Assembly: GCA_018398585.1 (NCBI GenBank) | Contig: JAGTTD010000007.1 | Span: 38,282,911-38,346,910 of the forward strand | Direction of reading: 5' to 3' | Origin: Simmondsia chinensis | Taxonomy: Eukaryota > Streptophyta > Magnoliopsida > Caryophyllales > Simmondsiaceae | Length of the DNA stretch: 64,000 bases | Translations under genes and position numbers: made by a program | In this document: piece by piece, positions 11,650-23,500 of the stretch | How the letters are laid out: the number at the start of each line of letters is the position of its first letter | Numbering within the stretch: position 1 is the first letter of the stretch | The notes under the pieces: generated by a model | The model's input: the letters and a program-made list of their open reading frames with translations, nothing else | The model's database searches: none | What the model was told of the DNA's origin: nothing

Positions 11650-11990
11650 TGTGCGGAAATAAATAATATACTTGGATCTCAATCGAATCAAATACCACGA
11701 CAATAACGAGAAATAATCGGACTAAAAGAGAAACGAAACAATAGACACAGCGATTTACGTGGAAACCCCTTTACAATCGAAAGGGGAGAAAACCACAGGC
11801 GAAGATCAGAGCTTTTATTATTGAACAAAAGAAGAAGAAGAATTACAATATTCTCTCAAACTGAATATTCTTTGGTTGCGGCGCCGCAATAGAGAAAGCC
11901 TCTCGTATGTTTTGGATAAATTCTGACGTACCCTACGTCCATATTTATAGATGCGCGATAACCCTGATTCCCGATCGATCGGGACCTTGA
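11650..11990 (-). repeat. 5' LTR of copia element, truncated
   Basis: Aligns with 7157 to about 7510 of the other LTR and then diverges after the GATCGATCGGG word. The outer ~60 bp is therefore missing or replaced, and the outer boundary is approximate. Confidence 0.75.
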
Positions 11991-12370
11991 TCGATTATGA
12001 TTTGTAACAAACTCCTTATCTTATATATGGAGAACCTGTGATGGGAAGAGTCCTTTTATACACTCCCTTCTGCCTTCACCGAAGTCTTAAGTGTCTAAAT
12101 TGAGGCATATCACGTGTGCCATTTTTGGCTACTTAAGCAAATGTGAGGAGCGGTTCTATTATACCAGGTGTTTTGCCTTAGTTATTATGTTGTAGTTGCT
12201 TTGTTTGAAGGAGTATAGTATTGGGTGTTGAGTATATACTCAGTCTGGTTCTTCAGGTGTTTTTGTTATTTTCGATTTTTCACACTTTGTAGTTGCCCTT
12301 CGGATATCCCTCGAGAGATTTGACTTTTTTATTGTGAGCTTTTCCTTGCTAATTGTCCGAAAAAGCGCCT
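11991..12370 (+). mobile_element. Possible LINE 3' untranslated tail
   Basis: T/G-rich sequence ending CCTTGCTAATTGTCCGAAAAA, close to the terminus shared by other LINE tails here. It adjoins the broken copia LTR and may be the insertion that truncated it. I found no clear target duplication. Confidence 0.35.
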
Positions 12371-12679
12371 AAAGTGAGCTCTAAATCCTCTATCTTATAC
12401 TTTTCCATCATCAATTAAAGACAATATTTTTTAAGGAAAAAAATAAGTTTATATTCACATTATTCTTTTTCCACTGGTAGTACATGAACATTTTGCTTAA
12501 ATAGCCTTATATAGCAATGTCACACATGGTATTTTAGAAATATTAAATATTGTATATATTTTAAAAAATACCAAGAAAAATATTATTTACTGGATACGTG
12601 AGTATAGAATTAGTTTGTTTTAATAAAAAAATTAAAAAACCAAAAGTTAATTTTTAGTATTGTTAGAGTGTATATATAT

Positions 12680-12812
12680 ACAACAACAACAAACCCAATG
12701 CCTCCAAGAGCTCCCTCAAAAGCAGGGTCTGGGGGGTATATGTATGCAGCCTTTCCCCTCCAGGGGCTATCCTGAAGAGAGGTTATTTCCGAGGACCCCC
12801 GACCTGATTAGA
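12680..12812 (-). mobile_element. 5S/Au-type SINE, body only
   Basis: Minus-oriented: a CAACAACAACAA tail complement, CCCAATGCCTCC, AGCAGGGTCTGGGG, TATGCAGCCTTTCCCC, then GGTTATTTCCGAGGACCCCC. The 5S half is missing (5' truncation). Confidence 0.75.
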
Positions 12813-12832
12813 TTATTATATATATATATATT

Positions 12833-13130
12833 CATTTATATAAAAGGGTGATAGCGTGAGATGGGCAAATCCTGACCCTCTATTATAATGGACGGCCAAG
12901 ATTTATTGGACATTAAGAAAATGACAATTTACGGCTAAGATTTGTTTAGTATTGAAAAAAAGAACAATTTTTTTTTCTTACCCCTTCTTTCTTTCTGCCC
13001 CACGCGGGATTATGGACCATAAATTATTATTTTTTTAATATTTAACAAATTTTGGTCGTCTATTATAGCAGAGAACCAAGATTCGCCCCTCTCACACTTT
13101 CATCTCTCGTAAGAACACTATAATATGTGA
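12833..13130. mobile_element. Foldback MITE, family A
   Basis: Left segment GACCCTCTATTATAATGGAC and right segment TCTATTATAGCAGAGAACC are inverted copies joined by GGCCAAGATTT-type arms, as in the copy at 859-1142. No coding capacity. Confidence 0.65.
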
Positions 13131-13466
13131 TTTTTTTAACTCCCGTGAGTTTGAAATTTAAAATTTGATTCGTAGAGAAACTAGCTTTGTTAAGCGGCTA
13201 ACAAAAAGAGTACAAACAAAGTACTTTTAGATTTTCATGTCATCTATTAAAAATGTTTTTTTATTTTTTTATTTTTGGTGTTCAAAAAAAAAAAAAAAAA
13301 AACTTTTTTAATATTAATTTACATGTCAGAGCTAAGCTAACCACTTCACCAATAAATGTGAAAAGCAATAAATTTACTAAAATTTTAATCCCGACATAAA
13401 TTATATTATATCAATTTAGTTCTTAACTAAAATTTAGCAATAAAACTTGCAGCAGTCCGATCAATA

Positions 13467-13610
13467 CCACAATAATAACATACCCAGTACCTCAAGGGCT
13501 CCCGCATAAGCAGGGTCTGGGAGGGGTAGTTGTACGCAGCCTTACCCCTTCAGGGTGTAACACTGACGAGAGATTATTTTCGAGAACCTCCAGCCTGACA
13601 GGGTTGGCAA
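13467..13610 (-). mobile_element. 5S/Au-type SINE, truncated
   Basis: Carries the conserved CAAGGGCTCCCGCATAAGCA, GTACGCAGCCTTACCCC and GACAGGGTTGGCAAC blocks. Flanks CAGTCCGATCAATA (13453-13466) and CAGTTCGATCAATA (13611-13624) are a target duplication with one mismatch. Only the last bases of the 5S-derived half remain. Confidence 0.8.
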
Positions 13611-13624
13611 CAGTTCGATCAATA

Positions 13625-14570
13625 ATTAGTTTGAATTGGATTGACATATGAATTTGTAATAGATTGTTTAAATTTGACATAATTGTACCATTAAACTAGA
13701 TTAACATAATATTTTTTTATACAGAACTAACTTAACACAATTAAAAATATAAAAATTAAATTAATATAATAAATAAAATACACAAATATTTAATATAAAT
13801 AATTCTATAATAAATGCTTGTGAGTAAATAAGGAGTGGGCAAGGAGATTCGATAGAGTAGGAAAAGAGTGAAACACAAAAGACCAAAAAGAAAAAAAGAC
13901 CTTAAATAAAACAAAGTGAAAAATGAATAGCGACTACCATTACCATCAGGGTCGAACATAATTACAAGCAACTCAAGCGAGACACCTGGAACTTAAGGAC
14001 CCCAAATTTTAGAGGATTGTATTTTTAAAGTCTTAGTCTTAATATTAATAAGTTCTAATATTACAATTTTTATAATTTTGTTACATATAAAGGGCTCCCA
14101 TTTAAAATGTCTGTTTAAGGCCCCGAAAATATTAGGACCTGCCCTGATTATCATACCCAAATTTTTGAGCCTTTCGAAAATAATAGAGCTCTATATTCAT
14201 ACTAACAAACAAAACAACTAACTGTAGGAGTAAACTCTTTAAATTTACAAGTAATGGGTAACCAAGAGATCTACAGGCTTCGAGACGTGTGAACACTTTT
14301 CTTAAGACTTATTTCAGCTTATGAAATAGTCTCGGGAATACAATGATAACCAAAATGGATGAAGGAAAAAGTATGTGTGAGGAGAGATAGAAAAGACAAT
14401 GAGAATGATGTTTTTACTAGAATAAAATCCCAATTCTTATAAGTGCATTCACTTTCTGTATGTTCATCATAATAACAAGTAAAGATCAAGGGAATATATA
14501 TAGAAGAATTATGAAAAGAGACGTCCCAAAACATACCCCTAAAAGAGGCGCCAAAAGCCGGAAGTTATCG
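13625..14570. other. AT-rich spacer
   Basis: No supported gene. Around 13960-14130 are decayed words (CAAGCAACTCAAGCGAGAC, GGACCCCAAATTTTAG) of an interspersed repeat also seen at 33450-33500, 44775-44960 and 58560-58800. Confidence 0.4.
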
Positions 14571-14599
14571 TGTGAAAAACCGTTTAAAAACTGTCATGT

Positions 14600-14760
14600 G
14601 CTTCAACACACAGCTCTGCACCGTGCGTTCTATAAGTTTGTGTGTCGACAGACGGGTTCTGTGTGTCGACACACACCTCTACAGCACTGTTCTGTAGGAT
14701 TGTGTGTCAACACACGAGCTATGTGTGTTGATACACATCCCAATACACATTAAAACACTT
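14600..14760. repeat. Cluster of TGTGTCGACACA palindromes
   Basis: Near-palindromic words TGTGTCGACA, TGTGTCGACACACA, TGTGTCAACACACG and TGTGTGTTGATACACA occur four times in about 110 bases. The same words recur around 38590-38620 and 39300-39420, so they mark an unclassified dispersed repeat. Confidence 0.5.
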
Positions 14761-14833
14761 AGAATAAACTTTGGGACCAACTTTAAACACTTCATTCATA
14801 ATTCTTATTGTCATATTTTGAAAATACATCAAC

Positions 14834-15050
14834 ACAAACAACAACAACAACAACAACAATATACCCAATGCCTCAAGGGCTCTCGCATAAGCAGGGACTG
14901 GGAGGGGTGGTTGTAAATGCTGTTTCCGAGGACCCCCAGCCTGATAGGGTTGGCAACACGAGGGCTTCCCAGGAGGTTACCCATCCTGGTACTACTCTCG
15001 CCCAAGCACGCTTAACTTCGGAGTTCTAATGGGATCCGGTGCCTTAGTAC
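14834..15050 (-). mobile_element. 5S/Au-type SINE with 5S half
   Basis: Read on the minus strand it starts with 5S rRNA sequence (GCACCGGATCCCATTAGAAC, AAGTTAAGCGTGCTTGGGCG, GATGGGTAACCTCCTGGGAA) and passes through GTTGCCAACCCTATCAGG into the Au-like body. The body has an internal deletion in its GTACGCAGCC part. The tail is (TTG)n. Confidence 0.88.
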
Positions 15051-16470
15051 TTGGTAAATGAATCCTACACCAACAAATAAAACATTATACCAAATCCCCA
15101 TGTTTGTTCATAGCTCTCTAATATTTTAGTACATTATATTTTCGGTACATAATTTAAGTATCTAATTGAATATCTTTACATATATTATAGCAAAGTTTTT
15201 CCCACTTGAAAGCCCTCCATTTTTTTTTAGTCTTATAGTAATCTCATAAGTCCGACGTTCAACTTTCCTTTCTGTTACTAAATTAAGCTATTATTAAAAC
15301 CTAATTAATTTCATAAGATTGCCATAAGAAAATGTGAAAAAGATGTTATTGCATTAGTAAGGAGCTAAAATTGATAATTTAAGTTTGAAACAACAAGAAC
15401 ATGTTGATATGACATCCCTTGTGCGTTGCACGAAGTTGCACGAGTATTAAATTATTGAGCACTCACTAGCTTATTATCTGCTATGTGTATGAAACATATA
15501 CTTATATATGCTATAGCAAGTAGATGTCTGTATTGCATACTCATTTCTACTTGTGGGTATCTAATAGGTCTTCATTATCCAGTGCCCGCCCATACTCAGC
15601 CTGAGGTGTGACATTTAACTGCAATCCAATAATATATTTCCACCTCATTCGATAGACAAGTTGAGCATATATATCAATTTTCTTAATTAAATTAATTAAA
15701 TACTAATAGGGGTAGGTGGTGCAGGGGTGGGTATAGGGTAGGTTTGCTGGGTATACGACGATGTACATCTGCAAGGTGGGAAAAACATTATATCCATACT
15801 TCAACCTATGTCCATAGAAAGTACTGCCACGTATATTCGACCCGTATATGATCTACCACCCATTTCACTTGCACTCATACTCGCTCCAACTGAGCGGGTA
15901 CCCGCAACTAATAGGCTTTCTAATCTGCCCATTGCTTGCTACAACAATGCCTCCAGTCATGGAGGTTAATGGTGTGGCCAACGCCAATTAAAACCACAAG
16001 CAATAAAAATAGTTGCTTGGAATCCCCAATTTTTTAACGACCCATTTTGAAAATCACTTATGATATATTAGTTTCTTCTATCACATATCACCGTTACAAT
16101 TAGACAAATAACAACCAATATCAGACATATTTACATAAATAACAATATAAAAAGTCCACCGATGAGATTAGATTATATGACGTATGCTTGGTCATATACG
16201 TTATCAGAAAAGACCCAATGAATCATGTATCTGCTTGAGCGTGCCGTATTCACTTATCAGCTTAAACTTTTATATAATTAGATTCCGGACAGTCTTATAT
16301 ATTTATACGTAATATAATAATATCCAAAGTGGTTAGAATATAATCTGACAAGATATATGAGAGGGGGGTTGGGCCACCCATCCATTGAGTAATAATATGT
16401 CCATTTCGCAAGCCAACTTGCCCCCATTCATTTGTCTTATAATAAACAAAATATATACTTTAAAACTATG
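15051..16470. other. Spacer with weak repeat traces
   Basis: No supported gene. At about 15700-15935 there is a run of GGGTAGG/GGTACCCGC words resembling subterminal repeats of a hAT-like MITE, without clear ends. Confidence 0.4.
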
Positions 16471-16474
16471 TATT

Positions 16475-16855
16475 ATTTAAATGTCCGTATACTTTTCTCA
16501 TTGCATCAATTTAGTCTATATATTTTTAGTTATGTCAATTTAGTCCCTCTGCAATTTAAATTGTATCAATTTAGTCGTTTAATCAAATTCAAAAATTGAG
16601 TTATTGATGTAATTTTCAACAAAAAAATCATGGTAGATGCAGATAACTCACTACAAATACTTTCATTGACTCAATTTAACCAAACCCATGTATGAACCAT
16701 TAAAAATTTAATTAACAACTTAGCGTATATTTTACTCTAAGGACCAAATTGACACAATATAAATTATACAAGGACTAAATTGACACAATTAATAATATAA
16801 GGACTAAATTAAAACGATAAATTAAGTACAGGGACCTTTGATATAAATAACCCTA
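16475..16855. mobile_element. Inverted-repeat MITE, 'CAATTTAGTCC' family
   Basis: Left half has repeated CAATTTAGTC words and the right half their complement GACTAAATTGACAC, ending AGGGACCTTTGATATAAATA. Relatives lie at 20825-21385, 52262-52470 and 56150-56515. Confidence 0.55.
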
Positions 16856-17470
16856 TATTTAATTATTATATGCAAGTAAAATGCTGCCGTCAAAAAAAAA
16901 AAAAAAATTTATTTCTTTAATATATTCAATCTTGTCACGGATTGCATCACTACTCAGATTCTTATCTTTCAATTTGGTTGACATAAATTGAAAATAATAT
17001 TTGGATTTTCTTTTTGGAATATATTATCTTCAGTTTATACATTTTTATTCCTTTTTTCTAACATATTATAAATATATTTAGTTTATCTGTTTCAACTTAT
17101 ATGTTCCAGAAAAATTTATATATTTAGGATCTGTGTCTTTTATAATATAATACTTGTTTATGTAATCTAGGGAACTCTTTTTTCTACATATTAGTGCTTT
17201 GGATACATATTCAACAGAGAATTTATGTATTATAACGGTAAAAGTGGAATTAATAATATAAATCAACCGATATAGTGGCAGGTGGTGGTCGGCCATGGCA
17301 GAGATGATCATGGTGATGTCGAGCAACAAAGATGGATGATAGCGAAGCTTAGCAGTGGATGATAGTTGCGGCAATAAACCATGGTGGTGGACCGTGATGG
17401 CGGCAAGACAAGGTGGTGGACCTAGACGGCGGCAAGCCATGATGGTGGGCAATAGAGGTGACTCATAGTG

Positions 17471-17708
17471 AAAGGAACATACCCAGTGCCTCAAGGGCTC
17501 CCGCCTACGCAGGGTCTGGGGGGGGCAGATGTACGCAGTCTTCCCCCTTCATGGTGTTAATCTGAAGAGAGGCTATTTTCGAGTGCCCCCAACCTGAGGG
17601 TGAGGACTTCCCAGGAGGTCACCCATCCTGGTACTACTCTCGCCCAAGCACGCTTAACTTCGGAGTTCTAATGGGATCCGGTGACGGCGTGTTGATGCCC
17701 TCTTTGGT
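17471..17708 (-). mobile_element. 5S/Au-type SINE, nearly complete
   Basis: Flanks AGGTGACTCATAGTG (17456-17470) and AGGTGAATCATAGTG (17709-17723) form a 15-bp target duplication with one mismatch. Read on the minus strand the element starts CCAAAGAGGGCATCAACACG, continues with 5S rRNA (TCACCGGATCCCATTAGAAC to GGGAAGTCCTC), then CACCCTCAGGTTGGGGG, then the Au-like body. This is subtype B, with a shortened 5S 3' end. The TTG tail is nearly absent. The ORFs over it are not genes. Confidence 0.9.
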
Positions 17709-17997
17709 AGGTGAATCATAGTGGTGAGGTGAATTTATGGAGGTGGTGGGCCATAGTGCTGGTGGCGGCTCATCATGGTAGATGGTAATAGTTAGACCGG
17801 TGGACGCAGAAAGGTGGTGGTGGTGAGTCATGGTAGTTAGGCGAAATTAAGCTCGTGACTAGTCTTGGTAGTTATGGATAGATTATGATAGTAGCTAGTT
17901 ATGATAGTGAAGGCTAGTGGTGTTGGGTGCCGATGGTGGTGAAAATAAAATTGAATAATGGTACTAAAGATATAAAACTAACAATCATTTAAAACAT

Positions 17998-18113
17998 CCT
18001 CAGGTTGGGGTCCTCGGATACAGCCTCCCGTCAGGGTAGCACCCTGAATGGGGAAGGCTGCATACATCCACCCCTCCCAGACCCTACTTAGACGGGAGTC
18101 CTCGGGATAAAAC
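17998..18113 (+). mobile_element. 5S/Au-type SINE, body only
   Basis: CTCAGGTTGGGGTCCTCGGA, AGGCTGCATACATCC and CAGACCCTACTTAGACGGGA match the family body. It starts exactly at the body boundary and lacks the 5S half. Flanking AAAACATC copies could be a short target duplication. Confidence 0.75.
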
Positions 18114-18274
18114 ATCTTTTTCTATTTAGTTATAAAATATTTTTTTTGGGCTTATGTAAGATGTAAGAAAATATAAAAAATCTTTATATTAAACAAATAT
18201 TAAAACTTATTTAATAATTGTGTTTTTCTATAATTTTAAATCAAAAAGCTAAATCAAAGTGTTCCAAAAAAAGA

Positions 18275-19490
18275 ACTATCTTTAAGAAATGACTTTTTTA
18301 GCATATTATCATAATTTTAAAAAAAATTTTAGCAAAATATCATATCTTTAAAAATATTTAGCAAACTATCACATTTTACTGTAGCACACTGGGTGCACGA
18401 CGTACGCGAAGGCGTGCACCCACTGTTGCACGCCGTCCTGTGCATCGTGCAACAATGCCCATATATATATATTTTTTTTGTTTTACATCTTTAAAATTTA
18501 AAAAAAAATTAATAAATTTTTTTTTTAATTTTATAATTTGAATCACTAAATCCATATACATTTTAAATTAAAAGGTATATGTATATTATTATTTGAACTA
18601 TTAATAAAGAAGATATAAATGAGGGACACATTTAAGTGAAGAGATGATGATATGTATATTATTATTTAAACTATCTCATACAGGAACTATGGCATTATAA
18701 TACTATTAATAAGGAGGATATAAATGAGGGACACATTTAAATGAAGAGATGTTGGTGTTTCCAATAAAAAATCAACAGTTTACGTATTTGTACATTATTA
18801 TTTGAACTATTTTATTAGATATATGATCAAAAACTAAAAAATTATTTCATATAGTTCAAATTATATATGAATTTTTAAAATATATTTTATAAACTATATG
18901 AAATAATTTTTTAGTTTTTGAGTTACATATATCTAATAAAATAGTTCAAATAATAATGTACAAATGAGTAAACTCGTGATTTTTTATTGGAAACATCAGC
19001 ATCTTTTCATTTAAATGTATCCCTCATTTATATCCTCCTTATTAATAGTATTATAATACCATAGTTTCTGTATGAGATAGTTTAAATAATAATATACATA
19101 TCATTATCTCTTCATTTAAATGTGTCCCTCATTTATATCTTCCTTATTAATAGTTCAAATAATAATATACATATACCTTTTAATTTAAAATGTATATGTA
19201 TTTAGTGATTCAAATTATAAAATTAAAAATAAAAATAATTTAAATTAAAAAGAAATGTTATTAATTTTTTTTAAATTTAAAGATGTAAAAAAAAAAAATC
19301 TGGGCACTGTTGCACGACGTACGGGACGGCGTGCAATAGTGCCGATGTTGCACGACGCATGGGACGTCGTGCACCCAGTGTGCTCCAGTAAAATGTGATA
19401 GTTTGCTAAATATTTTCAAAGATATGATATTTTGCTATTTTTTTTTTTTAAATTGTGATAATATGCTAAAAAACTCTTAAGAAAGATAGT
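18275..19490. mobile_element. 1.2-kb palindromic (foldback) element
   Basis: Two arms of about 580-600 bp are inverted copies around a loop near 18857-18891. They start ACTATCTTTAAG on the left and end CTTAAGAAAGATAGT on the right. Near both ends each arm carries a GC-rich block with GTTGCACGACGTACG- and GTGCACCC-like words inside very AT-rich DNA. The outer flanks both read AAGA, a possible 4-bp target duplication. A transcript would form a very long hairpin. No ORF of note. Confidence 0.85.
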
Positions 19491-19511
19491 AAGATATCGC
19501 CTAGGGTTAAT

Positions 19512-19761
19512 TTATCAGGCACTAATGCACCGGATCCCGTTAGAACTCCAAAGTTAAGCGTACTTGGCGAGAGTAGTACTAAGATAGGTGACCTCCTAAG
19601 AAGTTCTCGTGTTGCCAACCCTATAAGGTAAGAGGTTATCAAAAATAGCCTTTCGGCAGGATTACACCCTAAAGAGGTAAGGCTTCGTATATCTAACTAT
19701 CCCGGATCCCGTTTGGGCAGAAACTCTTGAGGCACTGGATCTATTGTTGTTGTTGTTGTAG
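19512..19761 (+). mobile_element. 5S/Au-type SINE, full structure
   Basis: Subtype A: GGCACTAATGCACCGGATCC, AAAGTTAAGCGTACTTGG and GAGAGTAGTACTAAGATAGG (5S rRNA), then GTGTTGCCAACCCTATAAGG, the Au-like body (AAGGCTTCGTATATC, AACTCTTGAGGCACTGGA) and (TTG)5. Diverged, thus old. A solo LTR follows directly. Confidence 0.9.
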
Positions 19762-19766
19762 TATGG

Positions 19767-20191
19767 TGTCATGACCCGAGGTGGGCTCGGGTTATGACTT
19801 AGAAAGAATTAAGAGAATTAGAGTTTGGGGAAAGGAAGAATTAAAAAGAGATGAGGAAGAGAAGAGAATTAGAGAGAATAGAGGGAGAAGTAGAGAGAAG
19901 TAAAGGGAATTGAGTATTGTATTATTGTTTGAATGAGTATTACAAAGGATGATCAAGGCTCCTTATACTAGCTTAAGCCTAGAAAATATCTAGCTAATGC
20001 ACTAACTAATGGTTAACAACTCAATACAAACACACAACTCATCTAACCAACATAACAACTCAATCTAACTACATCTATTAATACGAGAATATCTCTAACT
20101 AACTAATAACCATCATTCCCTCTAATACTAACTACTTAATACTAATACTAATGTCTTTATACTACTTATCCTACTTGTTACAATCGTGACA
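19767..20191 (+). mobile_element. Solo LTR
   Basis: A 425-bp block with TGTCA...TGACA ends and a perfect 5-bp target duplication TATGG (19762-19766 and 20192-20196). Its 3' end lies 15 bp from the first promoter motif of TRM6. Strand is arbitrary. Confidence 0.8.
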
Positions 20192-20205
20192 TATGGTATC
20201 GCCTA

Positions 20206-20373
20206 TGGGCCCAAATACATGGGCATAATGGGCCTCATAAACCAGATAAAGGCCCACGAACTAGATCAATAGGCCGATCTCTAAAACACATCAAAAGCCC
20301 TCTCCCACACAATCTGTCCACTTACTCAACTCTCGTTCTTCTGTATGAACTTCAAAACCTCAAATTAGGGTTT
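20206..20373 (+). promoter_or_regulatory. TRM6 promoter: site II and telo-box motifs
   Basis: Three site II-type words TGGGCC/GGCCCA lie at 20206-20212, 20229-20234 and 20251-20256, and a telo-box TTAGGGTTT at 20365-20373, all within 345 bp of the TRM6 ATG. In plants this pair is common in promoters of translation and ribosome-biogenesis genes and is bound by TCP-type factors (known). It fits a tRNA-modification gene (inference). Confidence 0.6.
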
Positions 20374-20549
20374 TAGCAGATTACACTTTAATATTTACAG
20401 TTTCTTTCTCTGTAATCTATTGTTACATCATCATTACACACAATCAAATCAAATTTGCATATTTGCTTTAATTGATTTTCCGGTTTGTAAATTCTTTTCA
20501 GAATCCAAAAATTCTATTTGAATTTTGGTTTTTTTTTTTTTTTTTGAAT

Positions 20550-23500
20550 ATGTCGAAAATTGAAGAATCGAATCGAAATTCGAGAGTAACATGGGAAGGT
20601 TGCAGTGTTTTGCTCGACATTAACGATGGTGATCGGCTTGTTTTCGCTCGGCTTTCGCCTGCTGCGTGAGTTTGATTAAGCTTTTTTGTTTAATTTGTCT
20701 AATTGATGTTGTAGTTATTTAGATCGTTGGTCGCTTATCTTTTTAATTCTGTTTAGATTTTTTTTTTTTTTTTGGTTTAAATTGGTTCGTCTTTGCTCTA
20801 ATCAGTTCTGCATTTTTTTTTTTTCAAAATTGTCCCTAATGTTTTATTTTAGAGTTATTTATAAGAAAAGTTTATGTACTTTGCTCATTGTGTTAGTTTA
20901 GCTTTTGTATTTTTAATTATTTTAATTTAGTCTTTATACTATTTACTTTGTGAGTGAAATTGGCATTAAGTTGGTCACAAAGTTTTTAATGCTCGGGGTG
21001 ACGAGAGTTTAAATTGAGTGAACAAGTGGTTTTATATTGGGTCATTTGCATTCTATATGACCAAATCGTTAAAAAATATGTCGTTAACTTAACTTCAATT
21101 TTAATTTTAGAGCTAAATTGTCACAATTTGGATTGTACAATCTTAGAACTAAATTGACACAATTTAAATAGTACAGGGACTAATTTGACATAATTGAATG
21201 TAAAGGACTAAATTGACATAAAGAGAAAAGTATAAGAACCAATTTTTACCTAATTTTGTTCACCATATTGGGGACCAATTTTGTTATAAAATAAAACATT
21301 AGGGATAATTTTGAACAAAATAAAAGATGAGTGACTGATTGGAAAAAAGTTACAAACATAAGGGACCAATAGTGTAAATAACTCTATTGTATTGTCTGAA
21401 AGACTTCATTTAATGGCGGGTTTTCTGGTGTTTTGTAAAAATGCAGGACTTTGAAGATTGGGAAGAAGAGCTGCAAGCTGCAGCCTTTAATTGGTTGTCC
21501 CTTTGGCTCAGTGTTCCAAGTTGAAAACGGCAAAGATGGACCCTACTTGGCTCGCAATGTTGAATCTCATGAAGGTTGGCTCTTAAGCGATATTGTTGTT
21601 TCGTACTAGCAATTTCTTTTTGTGGAAATTATTTAATTACTGAGCTCAAGTTGGAAAACACTATAAACTTTCAACGGGCTTTAGGCGAGCCTAATCCACT
21701 TGGGGTGTCAACAAGACGAGCCTAGTTCGAACTTGAGCTGAGCACGGATTGAGCCTTGAAACTTCTGTTTGAGCTCGGTTGGATAAGATTTTGGTGTGTT
21801 TGATACTCAGTTCATTAGCCTAATTGAAATGATTCTAGCTCGTTATGGAGCCAAATCAAATGCACAACCGAGGTAGCTTGCTTCGATTGAGCTTGCTACC
21901 GAGCTTAGCTATTGGAGTCACTATCAAGCCATTATCGAACCAGATTTCTGCAAATACTGACTTTTGACGAGCGCTTAACGAGCTTTTAGTGGTCCTTATG
22001 CGAGCCCTTATTGAATTTTTTATGAACATTAACAAGTTGAGCGTCCCCTTATTCAAACTCGACTTGTTAAGTTTATCGAGCCTACTCCAATTCGGCTCGA
22101 TAAGCTATCGAGTTCCTATAATGATCAAGAACGATCCATTATCAATTTTGTACACGAGTAGTTCATCGAAAGTTCGGTTCATTTACACATCTAGACCCAT
22201 GTAGTTGGCATGTGTGAGGCCCACGTACAAGCACAATTGGCATCTCTTCTCTCTCACAATTTCAATGTGAGACATTTTAAATACTTTATATGTGAAGTTC
22301 CCAACAGACTTTAGTTTTTGTGCATGTTCGTGGTTTCTTCTTCAAACAATTAAGCGGTATTTCATTTTACTTTCTTTCTGCAGTAGATAATGATGACCAG
22401 GAGAATGGAGAATGTAAAGGAGAGGTGGAATCGAAAGATAATAGAGCTATAGTGGATAATAATACGGCCCAAAGTCTTAAAAGTGAAGACATTGATGAAC
22501 TGCAGAGGTCAAAATCATTCATCCCTTTTCTGCATTTGTTGTTGTTTTTGTGTACCAATCCGCATCTTTTAGTGTTTGCTGCAGTTATTGTGTGCTGAAG
22601 CTTGTTTTGTGGAGTTAAATTTTGATTGAGGGCTTTTCTTGTTGCAAATTCATTGCATTTTAGGATGACTAGTAGGACTACGAAAGTGCCGGTGCCTAAG
22701 CTCATTTTTGATCATCTTGTAAAATTACTGTACTTTTCACAATTAGTTTTTTAAAAGATTATTAAAAAGCACTGCTACATAGTACACGTTGGCCAAAAAC
22801 CTTTGGTGGTTTGCTTTTGTTTCTGCTTCTTAGGAAAAGTCCTATATCTTTTGCCTAAAGGGGAAGAAAAAAAGATTATGTTGTCACTAAAGAGTAATTT
22901 TATATATCAGCCAAACATTTCTAAAAGAGCAATAAAGTATTTTTCCCATCTCGGCCAAGCAAGCTCTAGTTATTTGTTGCCTTGCTGGTTTTTGTTCACT
23001 GCTGATGTAAGAATGACACAACGAACCTCACTTGAGATTATGGCGCTGTTTTTTTTTTTTTTTTTAAAAAAAACTGTCACATACTGCAAATATGCCCTTT
23101 AAGAAAAAACTGGGTGAAGTTCATTTGGTGCAGACAGGGTGCAACAGGTGATGAAATAGTTGAAGCATTGATTGCTAATAGTGCAACGTTTGAGAAGAAG
23201 ACTGCTTTCTCTCAGGTAGTCTAATTTGTATCTTCTATGTCATGAAACAATATCTGCAAGGAATTTCGTTGATTATCTTTCAATCTGCAGGAAAAATATA
23301 GGCGACGGAAGCAGAAGAAATATGCTCCTAGAGTACTTGTGAGGCGTCCCTTTGCTCGAAGGTTGCATCTCGAGTTTTTCTTTTGATTAAGCCATCTTGG
23401 CTCCATCTATTCTGTTACTTTGTGTCATTCAAGTTTGCTGACTTTTATGCTGATGGCTTTTGTTCAGTATATGTGAGGCATACTTCAAGAAACATCCCGC

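Larger units (their letters stand above)
7157..11990 (-). mobile_element. Decayed Ty1-copia retrotransposon
   Basis: Reading right to left: a truncated 5' LTR (about 11650-11990), a primer-binding site TGGTATCAGAGC (complement 11635-11646) complementary to initiator Met-tRNA, gag, protease, integrase, reverse transcriptase, RNase H, a polypurine tract (GGTGGAGATT), and a 3' LTR (7157-7565) that starts TGTTA and ends CACA. The domain order integrase before reverse transcriptase defines copia. The two LTRs are similar but not identical. The right LTR lacks its outer part, so no target duplication can be seen. Several nonsense codons and a frameshift make it non-autonomous. Confidence 0.93.

Noticed and set aside
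7157..11990. Active, autonomous copia element
   Set aside because: At least five in-frame stops, a gag frameshift, a lost zinc-knuckle Cys and a truncated 5' LTR.
14460..15029. ORFs of 97, 70 and 73 aa
   Set aside because: They arise from the TGTGTCGACACA repeat and the SINE at 14834-15050.
17078..17831. Minus-strand ORFs of 138 and 65 aa
   Set aside because: They run across a GGTGG-rich tract and a SINE; composition is low-complexity and the SINE boundary cuts the frame.
22367..22705. 112-aa antisense ORF
   Set aside because: Shadow of TRM6 exon 3 and its intron; the sense strand has clear family identity.
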